Assembly (NCBI RefSeq): GCF_018224925.1
Contig: NZ_JAGTUF010000006.1
Location: forward strand, 1-64,000
DNA length: 64,000 bases
Direction: 5' to 3'
Origin: Magnetospirillum sulfuroxidans
GTDB lineage: Bacteria > Pseudomonadota > Alphaproteobacteria > Rhodospirillales > Magnetospirillaceae
Positions 7,721 through 21,042 of this stretch are shown one piece after another. Both the position numbers and the translations under genes were made by a program. The notes below the pieces were generated by a model that saw only the letters and a list, made by a program, of their open reading frames with translations, searched no databases and was not told the origin of the DNA. Each line of letters starts with the position of its first letter. The first letter of the stretch is position 1.

Positions 7721-10700
7721 AGCCGCCGCCGCCCGGAGTTTCCACCACCAAGGTGTCGCCGGCTTCGACCTGGACCTGTGCGGTGCCGGGCAGCATTTCG
7801 ATGCGGCCGTCGGCCCGTTCCACCCGGTTCTCGCCCTTTTGCCCATCGCCGCCGCCGCCCAGACCGAAGGGGGCGACACGGCGACGGTTGGACAAAATGG
7901 CGGCGGTCATCGGTTCTTGGAATTTCAGCCGGCGGATGACGCCGTCGCCGCCGCGCCATTGGCCGTCCCCGCCCGAGCCCCGGCGAATGGCGAAGCCATC
8001 CACCAGCACCGGATACCGCCATTCCAGAACCTCCGGGTCGGTCAGGCGTGAATTGGTCATGTGGGTCTGCACGGCGCTGGCCCCGGAAAAACCCGGCCCG
8101 GCCCCGGCGCCGCCGCAGATGGTTTCGTAATATTGGCGGCTGTCGTCGCCAAAGGTCAGGTTATTCATGGTTCCCTGGCTGGCGGCCATCACCCCCAAGG
8201 CCGCCATCAGACAATCGACCACCGCCTGACTGGTTTCCACGTTGCCGGCGACCACCGCCGCCGGCGCGGTCGGGGCCAGCATCGAGCCTTCGGGGATGAT
8301 GATCTCCAGCGGTTTCAGGCAGCCTTCGTTCAGGGGAATGGCGTCATCGACGATGCAGCGGAACACATAGAGCACCGCCGCCCCGGTAATGGATTTCGGC
8401 GCGTTGGCGTTGCCGGGGCGTTGGGCGCTGGTGCCGGTGAAATCGATGCGGGCGCGGCGGTGGGCGGGGTCGATGACGATGGCCACCCGGATCACGGCGC
8501 CATCATCCATTTCCACGGCAAAGCTGCCGTTTTTCAGTTTGGCGATGGCCCGGCGGACCGCTTCCTCGGCATTGTCTTGCACGTGCCCCATATAGGCGGT
8601 GACGGTATCGCGGCCGTATTGCTCGCACAGCCGGATCAGTTCCGTCGCCCCTTTTTCGTTGGCGGCCAATTGCGCCTGAAGGTCGGCGATGTTCTGGGCG
8701 ATGTTGCGAGCGGGGAAGGGGCCGGACCGCAACAATTCCTCCAAAGCGTGCTGGCGGAAATGCCCGGCCTCGACCACGGCGAAATCATCGATCAGCACGC
8801 CCTCCTGATCGATGGAGGTGGAATTGGGTGGCATGGAACCGGGGGTGATGCCGCCGATATCAGCGTGATGTCCGCGCGACGCTACATAAAACAACGGGCG
8901 CCCATCGACGAAGACCGGGGTGATGACGGTGACGTCGGGCAGGTGGGTGCCGCCGTTATAGGGGGAATTGAGGGCGAAGGAATCGCCGGGACGCAAGGCG
9001 CCGGCGCGGGAACGCATGATCGTGCGCACCGATTCGCCCATGGAGCCCAAATGCACCGGAATATGCGGGGCATTGGCCACCAGCCCGCCTTGGCTATCGA
9101 AGATGGCGCAGGAAAAATCCAGGCGTTCCTTGATGTTGACGGAATGAGCGGTGTTGGCCAGCACCGCCCCCATCTGTTCGGCCACGCTCATGAACAGATT
9201 GTTGAAGATTTCCAGCAAAACCGGGTCGGCTTGGGTGCCGGCGGCAAAGGATTGCGGACGTGGGGCGATGCGGCGCAACAACAGATGGCCTTGCGGCACG
9301 ATTTCACCGCGCCAGCCCGGCTCGATGACGGTGGTCGCGGTGGCTTCGACGATGATGGCCGGACCATCGATCCGATGGCCGGGGCGCAGATGCGCGCGTT
9401 CGAAGACGTGGGTCTGGCGCCATTGGCCCTGGCAGAACATCCGGGTCTGCTCCGTCGCGGCGGCGGCGGCGGTGGCGGCGGGCAAATCGGGCATGGTGAC
9501 GGCTTGACCGCCGCCAGCCACTTCGACGGCCACCGATTCGGCCACCAGCGGGCGGTTGGGCAAGATAAAGCCGAAGCGGGCGCGGTGGGCATCGGTAAAG
9601 GCGGCCGCCAATGTCGCCTGATCGCCAAAGGCGATGTCCAAGGCGGTATCCGAACCGTGGTACTTCAGTTTGACGGTGCGGGTGGCGCTCATGTCCAGGC
9701 GCTCGATTCCTTGGCGTTCCAACTCGCAACGGGCAATGGCTTCGATATCAGCCATGGCGCGGTTGACCGCCGGCATGGCGGCGGCGTCCAGAACCATCTC
9801 GACGGTGCGTTCCTTCAGCACCCGCAGATCGGCGAGCCCCATGCCATAGGCCGACAGCACGCCGGCCAGCGGGTGCAAGATGATGCTGTCCATGGCCAAG
9901 GAATCGGCGACCAGACAGGCATGCTGACCGCCGGCGCCGCCGAAGCAGGCCAAGGCATGACGACCGACATCGTGGCCGCGGGCCACGCTGACATGCTTGA
10001 TGGCGTTGGCCATGTTGAGCACGGCGATGGCCAAAAAGCCCTCGGCCACCTGTTCGGGGCTGCGCCCGGTTTGCGCCGCCAAGGCGGCGAAACCATCCTG
10101 GGCGGCTTGGAGGTTCAGGGGCTGGTCGGCGGTGGGGCCGAAGACATGGGGAAAGAAAGCGGGGTGAATTTTGCCGAGCACGACATTGCAATCGGTCACC
10201 GTCAGCGGGCCGCCGCGCCGATAGCAGGCCGGGCCGGGATTGGCCCCGGCCGAATGCGGGCCGACGCGGAAGCGGGCGCCGTCATAGGTCAGGATCGAGC
10301 CGCCGCCGGCCGCCACGGTATGGATATCCATGATCGGGGCGCGCAGGCGGATGCCGGCGACCATGGTGTCGAAGCTGCGTTCGAAGCTGCCGTCATAATG
10401 CCAGACATCGGTGGAGGTGCCGCCCATGTCGAAACCGATCAGACGGGAAAATCCGGCCTGGGCGCTGGTGGCGACGCCGCCGACCACGCCGCCGGCCGGC
10501 CCCGACAAAATGGCGTCCTTGCCCTGGAAGCGGCGGGCGTCGGTCAACCCGCCGGAGCTTTGCATGAACATCAGCTTCGACCCGCCCAATTCGGCCGCCA
10601 CCTGTTCGACATAGCGGCGCAGGATGGGGGACAAATAGGCATCGACCACGGTGGTGTCTCCGCGCCCGATCAGCTTCATCAGCGGACTGGCTTCGTGTGA

Positions 10701-11273
10701 CAGGCTGATCTGGGGAAAACCCAGGTCGCGGGCCAGCCGGCCCAAATGGCGTTCATGTTCGGGGAAGCGATAGCCGTGCATCAAAACGATGGCGACAGCG
10801 CGATATCCGGCGGCGTGGGCGGCGGCAAGAGCGGCCTGGGCGCCGTCCAGATCCAGCCCTTCAATCACGGCGCCGCGCGGGCCGATGCGCTCGGTCACTT
10901 CGATGACGTGGGAATACAGCATTTCCGGCAGCTGAATGGCGCGGGCGAACAGATCGGGGCGGTTTTGCTGACCGATGCGCAAGGCATCGGCGAAGCCGGC
11001 GGTGGTGACCAGGACACAGGGTTCGCCCCGGCGTTCCAAAAGTGCGTTGGTGGCCACCGTGGTGCCCATCTTTACCGCCGCCACCCGTTCCGGCGGGATG
11101 GCCTCGCCGGCTTTCAAGCCCAAGCATCGACGGATGCCGGCGATGGCGGCGTCGGCGTAATGTTCGGGATCTTCCGACAACAATTTCAGCGTCGCGAGCG
11201 TCCCATCGGGATCACGGGCGACGATGTCGGTGAAGGTGCCACCGCGATCAATCCAAAATTGCCATCCGCCCAT
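7707..11273 (-). CDS. Fused HyuA-HyuB hydantoinase/5-oxoprolinase
   Basis: A 1188-residue ATP-dependent amidohydrolase with the 5-oxoprolinase architecture. Residues about 1-680 are HyuA-like: N-terminal [13 protein letters not shown], the phosphate-binding [11 protein letters not shown], and [15 protein letters not shown]. Residues about 690-1188 are HyuB-like: [27 protein letters not shown], and a glycine-rich end [12 protein letters not shown]. Full-length fusions of this size hydrolyse 5-oxo-L-proline to glutamate or related lactams. Substrate within the family is not settled by sequence. The start has AAGGAG, which directly abuts a 12-bp palindrome. No dedicated transporter is adjacent. 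Confidence 0.92.
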   Translation of the reverse strand: MGGWQFWIDRGGTFTDIVARDPDGTLATLKLLSEDPEHYADAAIAGIRRCLGLKAGEAIPPERVAAVKMGTTVATNALLERRGEPCVLVTTAGFADALRIGQQNRPDLFARAIQLPEMLYSHVIEVTERIGPRGAVIEGLDLDGAQAALAAAHAAGYRAVAIVLMHGYRFPEHERHLGRLARDLGFPQISLSHEASPLMKLIGRGDTTVVDAYLSPILRRYVEQVAAELGGSKLMFMQSSGGLTDARRFQGKDAILSGPAGGVVGGVATSAQAGFSRLIGFDMGGTSTDVWHYDGSFERSFDTMVAGIRLRAPIMDIHTVAAGGGSILTYDGARFRVGPHSAGANPGPACYRRGGPLTVTDCNVVLGKIHPAFFPHVFGPTADQPLNLQAAQDGFAALAAQTGRSPEQVAEGFLAIAVLNMANAIKHVSVARGHDVGRHALACFGGAGGQHACLVADSLAMDSIILHPLAGVLSAYGMGLADLRVLKERTVEMVLDAAAMPAVNRAMADIEAIARCELERQGIERLDMSATRTVKLKYHGSDTALDIAFGDQATLAAAFTDAHRARFGFILPNRPLVAESVAVEVAGGGQAVTMPDLPAATAAAAATEQTRMFCQGQWRQTHVFERAHLRPGHRIDGPAIIVEATATTVIEPGWRGEIVPQGHLLLRRIAPRPQSFAAGTQADPVLLEIFNNLFMSVAEQMGAVLANTAHSVNIKERLDFSCAIFDSQGGLVANAPHIPVHLGSMGESVRTIMRSRAGALRPGDSFALNSPYNGGTHLPDVTVITPVFVDGRPLFYVASRGHHADIGGITPGSMPPNSTSIDQEGVLIDDFAVVEAGHFRQHALEELLRSGPFPARNIAQNIADLQAQLAANEKGATELIRLCEQYGRDTVTAYMGHVQDNAEEAVRRAIAKLKNGSFAVEMDDGAVIRVAIVIDPAHRRARIDFTGTSAQRPGNANAPKSITGAAVLYVFRCIVDDAIPLNEGCLKPLEIIIPEGSMLAPTAPAAVVAGNVETSQAVVDCLMAALGVMAASQGTMNNLTFGDDSRQYYETICGGAGAGPGFSGASAVQTHMTNSRLTDPEVLEWRYPVLVDGFAIRRGSGGDGQWRGGDGVIRRLKFQEPMTAAILSNRRRVAPFGLGGGGDGQKGENRVERADGRIEMLPGTAQVQVEAGDTLVVETPGGGGFTPP

Positions 11274-11281
11274 GGGTGCTC

Positions 11282-11293
11282 CTTAGGCCTAAG
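11282..11293. promoter_or_regulatory. 12-bp palindrome upstream of the hydantoinase gene
   Basis: CTTAGGCCTAAG is a perfect palindrome beginning 9 bases upstream of the hydantoinase start codon and touching its AAGGAG ribosome-binding site. It could be an operator or a small leader hairpin. No regulator gene is adjacent. Confidence 0.35.
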
Positions 11294-11331
11294 AGGGGAG
11301 ATGCTACTCCAGCTTCAACCCTTGGGAAAGG

Positions 11332-11357
11332 CGACTTGCGCCATTGGTCGCAAGTCG
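11332..11357. repeat. 9-bp inverted repeat in the hyu/mcp divergent region
   Basis: CGACTTGCG (11332-11340) and CGCAAGTCG (11349-11357) are perfect inverted repeats around an 8-base centre. They lie midway between the divergent hydantoinase and chemoreceptor genes. No T-run follows on either strand, so an operator is more likely than a terminator. Confidence 0.4.
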
Positions 11358-11464
11358 TTCGCCCAACGTGTAGTCCGGGTATCCCTTGGTGATGTGGCAA
11401 AAATTTGCACAAAGAGTATGGTTGCTCTTAATAGAACTAAGGTATGTCCTTTGAGGGGGCCGAG

Positions 11465-13159
11465 ATGATGAAATTACTCCATTCCATGGCGATCGCCGTT
11501 CGGTTGTGGGTTATCGTCGGCTTGACAGTTGCTGGTTTCGCCATCGCCTTTGTCACCGAGATCACCCAATTGTCCACTGACACCATGCAGGCCCGTCAGG
11601 CCAAGGTGCGCAACGTCATCGAGGCCGCCTCGGGCACTGTCGGCCACTTTACCGCCTTGGCGGAAAAGGGCGAGATGACGCGCGAACAGGCGCAAGCTTC
11701 GGCCATCGGCGCCATCAAGGCCATGCGTTATGACGGCACCGAATATGTGTGGATCAACTCGTTGGATGGCCTGATGGTCATGCACCCGACCAATCCCAAG
11801 CTGGAAGGCCAGGAATTATTCGGTCTTAAGGACCCGACCGGCAAATTGTTCTTTAAAGAGATGGTCGATGTGGTCCGGGCCAAGGGCGAAGGCGTGGTCG
11901 AATACATGTGGCCGAAGCCCGGTTCGGACCAGCCCGTGCCCAAGGTGTCCTATGTCAAGGGCGTGCCGGGCTGGAACTGGCTTTTGGGATCGGGCGTCTA
12001 TGTGGATGACGTCGCCGTGGCGGTGCGCGAACGGGCGATCACCCGCGGATTGCAGACCGCCTTGGGCATCGTGCTGCTGACCTTGGCGGTGGTGGTCATC
12101 GCCCGCTCGATCAGCAATCCGCTCAAGCGCCTGACCGTGACCATGAATGAACTGTCCCATGGTCGGCTGGATATCGCCGTTCCCGACCTCGATAAAGGGG
12201 CGGAAATCGGCGCCATGGCGCAATCCATCGCCGTGTTCAAGGATAACGCCGTCGCCATGCGCCGCATGCAAGAGGAACGGGCCGAGGCGGAACAGCAGGT
12301 CGAGGCCGAGCGCCGGGCCCTGCGCCTGAAGATGGCGGGTGATTTCGAAGCTTCGGTCAAGCATGTGGTCAGCATGGTCGGTCAATCGGCCCAGGCGCTG
12401 AAAGGCACCGCCCAAGCCATGAGCGACAATGCCGACGATACCGCCGGCAAGTCGCAAGCGGTGGCGGTTGCCGCCGAACAGGCGACGGCGAATGTGCAGA
12501 CGGTGGCGGTGGCGACCGAGGAATTGTCGGCTTCGATTCAGGAAATCTCGTGTCAGGTGCATCGCTCGGCCTCGATCGCTCAAAACGCCGTGGAGGCGGC
12601 CGAGCGGACCAATGACACCGTTCGCGGCTTGGCCGAAGCCGCCGGCCGTATCGGTCAGGTGGTCGGCATGATCAACACCATCGCCAGCCAGACCAATTTG
12701 TTGGCGCTTAACGCCACCATCGAGGCGGCACGGGCCGGTGACGCCGGCAAGGGCTTCGCCGTGGTCGCCAACGAAGTGAAATCCCTGGCCAATCAGACGG
12801 CGAAGGCCACCGACGAGATCGTCGCCCAGGTTCAGGCGGTGCAAGCCGCCACTGGCGACGCGGTCAAGGCCATTGGCGAAATCAGCCATGTCATTGCCGA
12901 AATCAACGAGATTTCAGGCTCGATCGCCGCCGCCATCGAGGAACAAGGGGCGGCGACCCAGGAAATCTCACGCAATACCCAGCAAGCGGCCCAGGGCACC
13001 CAAAATGTGTCCGATAATGTGACCGGGGTGCGGCAGGTGGCCGATGAAACCGGGCGTTCGGCCGGTAATCTGTTGGATCAGGCGCAAAACCTGTCGGCAG
13101 AAGCCGGGCAATTGTCGACGGCGGTGGATCGCTTCTTGTCAGAGGTGCGGGCGGCGTGA
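11465..13159 (+). CDS. Methyl-accepting chemotaxis protein, single-Cache sensor
   Basis: A 564-residue chemoreceptor. Transmembrane helix 1 is at about residues 10-32. A periplasmic single Cache_2-type domain follows ([18 protein letters not shown], later [17 protein letters not shown]). Transmembrane helix 2 is at about 195-215, then a HAMP domain, and a long coiled-coil signalling domain whose tip carries [18 protein letters not shown]. Cache domains of this type often bind small carboxylates. It would feed a CheA/CheW array; no che genes are in the window. The ATG at 11465 (or 11468) follows GAGGGGG. An in-frame ATG at 11444 lacks a ribosome-binding site. Confidence 0.93.
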   Translation: MMKLLHSMAIAVRLWVIVGLTVAGFAIAFVTEITQLSTDTMQARQAKVRNVIEAASGTVGHFTALAEKGEMTREQAQASAIGAIKAMRYDGTEYVWINSLDGLMVMHPTNPKLEGQELFGLKDPTGKLFFKEMVDVVRAKGEGVVEYMWPKPGSDQPVPKVSYVKGVPGWNWLLGSGVYVDDVAVAVRERAITRGLQTALGIVLLTLAVVVIARSISNPLKRLTVTMNELSHGRLDIAVPDLDKGAEIGAMAQSIAVFKDNAVAMRRMQEERAEAEQQVEAERRALRLKMAGDFEASVKHVVSMVGQSAQALKGTAQAMSDNADDTAGKSQAVAVAAEQATANVQTVAVATEELSASIQEISCQVHRSASIAQNAVEAAERTNDTVRGLAEAAGRIGQVVGMINTIASQTNLLALNATIEAARAGDAGKGFAVVANEVKSLANQTAKATDEIVAQVQAVQAATGDAVKAIGEISHVIAEINEISGSIAAAIEEQGAATQEISRNTQQAAQGTQNVSDNVTGVRQVADETGRSAGNLLDQAQNLSAEAGQLSTAVDRFLSEVRAA

Positions 13160-13207
13160 TGGCGTGGTAAAAGTCTGGGCAGGATTTCAGCAAGGGACCT
13201 GCCCGCT

Positions 13208-13708
13208 TTGCCAGCCACCCCCGAGGACTTATTCGCCTGTTTCGACCGCCTGGATATCGCGGTGACCACCCACCACCATCCGCCGGCCTATACCGTCGCG
13301 CAAGGCAATGCCGTCTGGGCCGACATTCCCGGCATTCACTGCAAAAATCTATTCCTGAAGGATGGGAAGGGCAAATTGTGGCTGGTGGTCGCCCCGGCCC
13401 ATGTCCGTATCGACCTCAAGCGCCTGCCCGCTCGTATTGGCGCCGCCCGGCTGTCCTTTGCCTCGGCGGAAATGCTGGCCGAGGTGTTGGGGGTGGAGCC
13501 GGGTTCGGTGACGCCCTTCGCCCTGATCAACGATGGCGAAAAGCGGGTTACTCCGGTTCTGGATGCCTGGATGATGGCGCAGCCGCTTTTGAATTATCAC
13601 CCCTTGCGTAACCATATGACGACAACCATCACCGCCGACGGCTTTCGTCGGTTCTTGGCCCATACGGGCCATGTGGCGGATGTGGTGGCCGTGCAGGAGC
13701 AGGTATGA
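13208..13708 (+). CDS. Prolyl-tRNA deacylase ProX/YbaK-type
   Basis: A 166-residue YbaK/ProRS-editing domain protein. It matches the stand-alone ProX/PrdX group that hydrolyses mischarged Ala-tRNA(Pro). Recognisable segments are HHHPPAYTVAQ, the lysine-containing CKNLFLKDGKGKLWLVV, and the conserved end GVEPGSVTPFALIND followed by NYHPLRNHMTTTI. The start is TTG with AAGGGA upstream. Its stop overlaps the aminopeptidase ATG (13705-13708). Confidence 0.9.
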   Translation: MPATPEDLFACFDRLDIAVTTHHHPPAYTVAQGNAVWADIPGIHCKNLFLKDGKGKLWLVVAPAHVRIDLKRLPARIGAARLSFASAEMLAEVLGVEPGSVTPFALINDGEKRVTPVLDAWMMAQPLLNYHPLRNHMTTTITADGFRRFLAHTGHVADVVAVQEQV

Positions 13709-15507
13709 AGCCGGCGGATGAACAGATGATTTCAGGGCCGGCGGGGCCAGAGCGGATCGGGGATCTGCGCAAGGAACTGGCCGCGCGCGGCTTGACCGGC
13801 TTCATCGTGCCGCGCGCCGACGAACATCAGGGCGAATATGTCCCGGCATCGGCCCAGCGTCTGGCTTGGCTGACCGGCTTCACCGGCTCTGCCGGCATGG
13901 CGGTGGTGCTGCATGGCCGCGCCGCCATTTTCATCGACGGCCGCTATACGCTGCAAGTGACGCAAGAAGTCGATGCGGCGCGTTTCGAAATTCGCCACAT
14001 GGTCGAGCAGCCGGTACAGCGCTGGCTGGGCCAGGCCCTGACCGCCGGCGACCGCTTGGGCTTTGATCCTTGGCTGCACACCGCCGAACAGGCCGAAACC
14101 TTGCGCCAGGTCTGTGAACGGGCGGGGGCCGAACTGGTGGCGTGCGCCGACAATCCGCTGGATGCGGTGTGGCATGACCGGCCGCCGCCGCCGTGCCGGC
14201 CGGTTGTCGCCCATCCCTTGCGTTTCGCCGGGCGGAGCGCGACGGAAAAACGGCTGGCCCTGTCCGACAGTTTGCAGGCTGATCATCTGGATGGCGCGGT
14301 GCTCACCGATCCGGCGTCGATCGCCTGGCTGCTCAATATTCGCGGCGACGACGTCGCCTATGTCCCGCTGCCCCTGTCGTTCGCCATCCTTCATGGCGAT
14401 GGCGGCGTCGAGCTGTTCATGGACCCGGCCAAGATCAATCCGGCCTTGGTCGATCATCTGGGGGACGGGGTGCGCCTGTTTCCGCCGGCCCACTTCACCA
14501 CCCGGCTGGCGGCGTTGCGCGGGCGGATCCGGGTGGATAAAAGCACGGCGCCGATGGCGGTGGTCCAGGTTCTGCGGGATAAGGACATCACCGTCGACAT
14601 GGCTGGCGATCCCTGCGCGCTGCCGAAAGCGTGCAAGAATCCGGTGGAATTGGCCGGCGCCCGTGCCGCGCATGTGCGCGACGCTGTCGCCATGATTCGC
14701 TTTCTCGCATGGCTGGAGGCCGAGGACGACGTGGACGAAGCCGCTGCCGCCGAGCGCTTGTACCAGTTCCGGGCCGAGGGCGAGCATTTTCGCGGCCTGT
14801 CCTTTCCCACCATCGCCGGGGCGGGGCCGAACGGCGCCATCGTGCATTACCGTTCTTCGCCGGCGACCAACCGCAAGCTGCTGCCCGGCCAGTTATTCCT
14901 GCTGGATTCCGGCGCGCAATATCTGGACGGCACCACCGATGTCACCCGGACCATGGCCGTCGGCGGCGCCGGCGCCGAGGAATGCGAGCGCTTCACCCTG
15001 GTGCTGAAAGGCCATATCGCCATCGCCACCGCCCTGTTCCCCCAAGGCACCACCGGCAGCCAGCTTGATATGTTGGCGCGGCGGGCGTTGTGGGCGCGGG
15101 GGCTGGATTACGACCATGGCACCGGCCACGGCGTCGGCTCGTATCTGTCGGTGCATGAAGGCCCGCAACGCATTTCCAAGGTCGGCGCCGGGGCGGTGCC
15201 GCTGCGGGTCGGCATGGTGGTGTCGAACGAGCCCGGCTATTACAAGGCCGGGGCTTACGGCATTCGCATCGAGGCCCTGGTGGCGGTGGAGGAACGACCG
15301 CTTCCGGCCGGCGGCGAACGGCCGTTACTGGGCTTCGAGACCCTGACCCTGGTGCCCATTGATCGCCGGCTGATCGTGGTGGATCTGCTGGATGCGGGGG
15401 AACGGGCTTGGATCGATTGCTATCACGGCCGGATCCGCGACGAAATCGGCCCCTTGGTGGACGACGACACCCGGACTTGGCTGTGCCGGGCGACGGCGTC
15501 GCTTTAA
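13705..15507 (+). CDS. Xaa-Pro aminopeptidase (M24B)
   Basis: A 600-residue metallo-aminopeptidase that removes an N-terminal residue preceding proline. Two creatinase-like N-terminal domains (residues about 20-310) are followed by the pita-bread M24 catalytic domain. Metal ligands are visible: the Asp pair in LDSGAQYLDGTTDVTRT, His in HGTGHGVGSYLSVHEGP, Glu in VVSNEPGYYKAG and Glu in YGIRIEALV. The length and three-domain layout match the eukaryote-like APP1 group rather than the shorter E. coli PepP. It overlaps the upstream prolyl-tRNA deacylase by four bases, a curious pairing of two proline-related functions. Confidence 0.93.
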   Translation: MKPADEQMISGPAGPERIGDLRKELAARGLTGFIVPRADEHQGEYVPASAQRLAWLTGFTGSAGMAVVLHGRAAIFIDGRYTLQVTQEVDAARFEIRHMVEQPVQRWLGQALTAGDRLGFDPWLHTAEQAETLRQVCERAGAELVACADNPLDAVWHDRPPPPCRPVVAHPLRFAGRSATEKRLALSDSLQADHLDGAVLTDPASIAWLLNIRGDDVAYVPLPLSFAILHGDGGVELFMDPAKINPALVDHLGDGVRLFPPAHFTTRLAALRGRIRVDKSTAPMAVVQVLRDKDITVDMAGDPCALPKACKNPVELAGARAAHVRDAVAMIRFLAWLEAEDDVDEAAAAERLYQFRAEGEHFRGLSFPTIAGAGPNGAIVHYRSSPATNRKLLPGQLFLLDSGAQYLDGTTDVTRTMAVGGAGAEECERFTLVLKGHIAIATALFPQGTTGSQLDMLARRALWARGLDYDHGTGHGVGSYLSVHEGPQRISKVGAGAVPLRVGMVVSNEPGYYKAGAYGIRIEALVAVEERPLPAGGERPLLGFETLTLVPIDRRLIVVDLLDAGERAWIDCYHGRIRDEIGPLVDDDTRTWLCRATASL

Positions 15508-15549
15508 AGCCATCTTGCTTGCGCGGGCGCCAAGGTGTAGGTGAAGCGT

Positions 15550-17358
<1,809 letters not shown>

Positions 17359-17363
17359 TCCCC

Positions 17364-18248
17364 ATGCCGCTCAAGGATTGGCTGTTGGCCCTGAGCGTGG
17401 TCACCTTGTGGGGGCTGAATTTCATCGCCGTCAAGGTGACGGTGCAGACCATTCCGCCGTTTTTGCTGACCGCCTTGCGCTTTGCCCTGGTCGCCGGGGT
17501 GCTGGCGCCGCTGTTTCACCCCCAGCACCATCAATGGAAAGGCATTATCGGCATCGCCGCCGTGCTGGGGGTCGGCCATTTCGGCCTGATGTTCGTCGGC
17601 GTCTCGGGCATGGATGCGGCCAGCGCCGCCATCATTACCCAATTGGGGGTGCCGTTCTCGGCGCTTTTGGCCTGGATCGCCTTTGGTGAGCCGTTGGGGC
17701 TGGGGCGCGGCATCGGCTTGGTGCTGGCCTTTGCCGGCGTCGCCCTGCTGGCCGGCGAGCCTGGCGTGTCCTCATTGGCGCCGGTGCTGATTTTGGTGGC
17801 GGCGATGATCGCCTGGGCCGTCAGCAACGTCCAGGTCAAACGCCTGGGCGCGGTCAACCCGCTGGCCTTGAATGGCTGGATGGCGGTCTTTGCCGCTCCC
17901 ATGCTGTTGGCCTTGTCGCTGGCCACCGAAACGGGTCATGCCGATATTCCCGCCCGCATGATGGCCGATTGGAAGCCGTGGGCTGGCCTTTTGTACACGG
18001 TGATCGGTTCGTCCCTGATCGCCTATTCCCTGTGGTATGGTTTGTTGGGCCGTCACGCCATGAACCGGCTGGTGCCGGTCACCTTGTTGGGGCCGGTGGT
18101 CGCCGTTGCCGGCGGGGTGCTGGTGCTGGGGGAGACGCTGACCTGGCAAAAGCTGGTGGGCGGGGCCATCACCATCATCGGCGTCGCGGTCATCCAATTC
18201 TTGGGCGGCAACCCGCAGCCGCCGGCCGAACCGGAACCCGGATCATGA
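17364..18248 (+). CDS. EamA/DMT-superfamily exporter
   Basis: A 294-residue protein with ten predicted transmembrane helices in two EamA repeats (start WLLALSVVTLWGLNFIAVKV; second half AWAVSNVQVKRLGAVNPLALN). Members of this drug/metabolite-transporter group export amino acids, amines or cofactors; the substrate is not readable from sequence. It starts 5 bases after the ABC-F stop and its last four bases overlap the amidase ATG, so uup, this gene and the amidase probably form one transcript. Confidence 0.85.
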   Translation: MPLKDWLLALSVVTLWGLNFIAVKVTVQTIPPFLLTALRFALVAGVLAPLFHPQHHQWKGIIGIAAVLGVGHFGLMFVGVSGMDAASAAIITQLGVPFSALLAWIAFGEPLGLGRGIGLVLAFAGVALLAGEPGVSSLAPVLILVAAMIAWAVSNVQVKRLGAVNPLALNGWMAVFAAPMLLALSLATETGHADIPARMMADWKPWAGLLYTVIGSSLIAYSLWYGLLGRHAMNRLVPVTLLGPVVAVAGGVLVLGETLTWQKLVGGAITIIGVAVIQFLGGNPQPPAEPEPGS

Positions 18249-18961
18249 TACGTCTGACCGATCACCCGTCGCCAAATCACGAAGACCGCCGCGACACCGC
18301 CATCGACATGCTGGTGTTGCATTACACCGGCATGCAAAGCGCCCCGGCGGCGTTGCAGCGGCTGTGCGATCCGGCGGCCAAGGTCTCGGCTCATTATCTG
18401 ATCGACGAGGATGGCGGCGTCTTTCAGCTGGTCCACGAAGCGCGCCGCGCTTGGCATGCCGGCCAATCATCCTGGCGCGGTCATACCGACGTGAATTCCC
18501 GCTCCATTGGCATCGAGTTGGTCAATCCGGGGCATGAATTCGGCTATCGCGCTTTTCCCGAGGCCCAGATCGACGCCTTGATCGCCCTGACACAATTGAT
18601 CTTGGCCCGTCATTCCATTCCCGCCCGCAATGTCGTCGGCCATTCCGATATCGCGCCGGCGCGCAAAACCGATCCGGGCGAGCTGTTCCCCTGGGCGCGG
18701 CTGAAATCCTATGGCATCGGTCTATGGCCGTTTTCCGGTGAGGAAAAAGTGGAATGGCTGCCCCAGGAAACCCTGCGCCGGCTGGCCGAATACGGCTATG
18801 ACATCGGTGACCCGGTGGCGGCGATGACCGCCTTTCAGCGCCATTTCCGTCCCCAACTGGTCAATGGCGGCAACGATCCGGAAACCGCCGGCCGGGTTGA
18901 ACGCTTGCTGGGCGCTTTGCGTCCGGGGGCCGGTCCGGTGGTTTCCTTCGAAGGCTCTTAA
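18245..18961 (+). CDS. N-acetylmuramoyl-L-alanine amidase (AmpD/AmiD family)
   Basis: A 238-residue amidase_2 zinc enzyme that cleaves the MurNAc-L-Ala bond of peptidoglycan or its fragments. Visible zinc ligands are the His in MLVLHYTGM and those in [16 protein letters not shown]. The active-site-adjacent [10 protein letters not shown] and [10 protein letters not shown] are also present. A C-terminal region (residues about 175-230, [24 protein letters not shown]) looks like a small peptidoglycan-binding domain, as in E. coli AmiD. No signal peptide is seen, so a cytoplasmic recycling role (AmpD-like) is more likely. Its 3' end overlaps the convergent fghA by four bases. Confidence 0.9.
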   Translation: MIRLTDHPSPNHEDRRDTAIDMLVLHYTGMQSAPAALQRLCDPAAKVSAHYLIDEDGGVFQLVHEARRAWHAGQSSWRGHTDVNSRSIGIELVNPGHEFGYRAFPEAQIDALIALTQLILARHSIPARNVVGHSDIAPARKTDPGELFPWARLKSYGIGLWPFSGEEKVEWLPQETLRRLAEYGYDIGDPVAAMTAFQRHFRPQLVNGGNDPETAGRVERLLGALRPGAGPVVSFEGS

Positions 18962-19797
18962 GCCTTCAATGCCGCCGCGTGATGGCGCAAATGGTCGTCG
19001 ATGAAGCTGGCGATGAAATAATAGCTGTGGTCATAGCCCGGCTGCATTCTCAGCGTCAGCGGATAATCGGCGACACCGGCGGCGGCTTGTAAAAGCGCGG
19101 GGCGCAATTGCGTGTGCAAAAACGAATCGGAATCGCCTTGGTCGATCAGCAGCGGCAAGCGTTCGCGGGCGGTGGCGATCAAATTGGTCGCATCCCATTG
19201 CCGCCAGGCGACGCGGTCGTCGCCCAAATAACGGGAAAACGCTTTTTCCCCCCATGGACAGGTGGAAGGATTGACGATGGGGGCGAAGGCCGACACCGAG
19301 GCATAGCGGCCGGGGTGGCGCAGGGCGCAGACCAGGGCGCCATGACCGCCCATGGAATGGCCGGAAGTGGCCCGCTTGGCGCTTACCGGAAAATGCGCCT
19401 CGATCACATCGGGCAGTTCGTGCACGACGTAATCATGCATGCGGTAATGGCGCCGCCACGGCTCTTGGGTGGCGTTCACATAAAAACCGGCGCCCAGGCC
19501 GAAATCCCAGGCTCCATCGGGATCGCCGGGCACGCCTTCACCGCGCGGGCTGGTGTCGGGGGCGACGATGGCCATGCCCAGTTCCGCCGCCAGCCGCAGC
19601 GCCCCGGCCTTTTGCATGAAATTCTCGTCGGTGCAGGTCAGTCCCGACAGCCAATAGAGCACTGGCACCGGCGCCGCCGCCGATGCCCCCGGCGGCAGGT
19701 AGACGGCGAAGACCATGTCGCACTCAAGTACAGCGCTGCGATGACGCCAGCGCTGGTGGCTGCCGCCAAAGACGGTGTTGAGCGCGATCCGTTCCAT
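18958..19797 (-). CDS. fghA: S-formylglutathione hydrolase
   Basis: A 279-residue esterase-D-type alpha/beta hydrolase that converts S-formylglutathione to formate and glutathione. The nucleophile elbow is [11 protein letters not shown], the oxyanion region is [19 protein letters not shown], and the catalytic His is in [17 protein letters not shown]. The ATG at 19797 follows GGAGGGG; a longer in-frame extension begins at 19854 but has no support. It lies 13 bases downstream of frmA, so together they complete the glutathione-dependent formaldehyde oxidation pathway. Confidence 0.95.
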   Translation of the reverse strand: MERIALNTVFGGSHQRWRHRSAVLECDMVFAVYLPPGASAAAPVPVLYWLSGLTCTDENFMQKAGALRLAAELGMAIVAPDTSPRGEGVPGDPDGAWDFGLGAGFYVNATQEPWRRHYRMHDYVVHELPDVIEAHFPVSAKRATSGHSMGGHGALVCALRHPGRYASVSAFAPIVNPSTCPWGEKAFSRYLGDDRVAWRQWDATNLIATARERLPLLIDQGDSDSFLHTQLRPALLQAAAGVADYPLTLRMQPGYDHSYYFIASFIDDHLRHHAAALKA

Positions 19798-19810
19798 GTC
19801 CCCTCCAAGC

Positions 19811-20965
<1,155 letters not shown>

Positions 20966-21008
20966 CTAACAGCCGGCGGAAATTGACAATCAAGCGTTTT
21001 GGCACAAG

Positions 21009-21030
21009 ATTATTGCATATTTGGGATAAT
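21009..21030. promoter_or_regulatory. Candidate LysR-type box (T-N11-A)
   Basis: ATTAT (21009-21013) and ATAAT (21026-21030) are inverted repeats containing the T-N11-A pattern (T at 21014, A at 21026) typical of LysR-type binding sites. The site lies just upstream of the lysR start in the lysR/frmA divergent region. Suggestive only. Confidence 0.35.
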
Positions 21031-21042
21031 AGGGCGGCAGAG

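Noticed and set aside
8061-10700. An 879-codon open frame antisense to the hydantoinase gene
   Set aside because: Rich in Gly, His, Gln and Arg without domain; a high-GC shadow of a conserved gene.
11395-11409. TGGCA-N5-TTGCA, resembling a sigma-54 promoter before the chemoreceptor
   Set aside because: The GG and GC elements are one base too close; sigma-54 spacing is strict.
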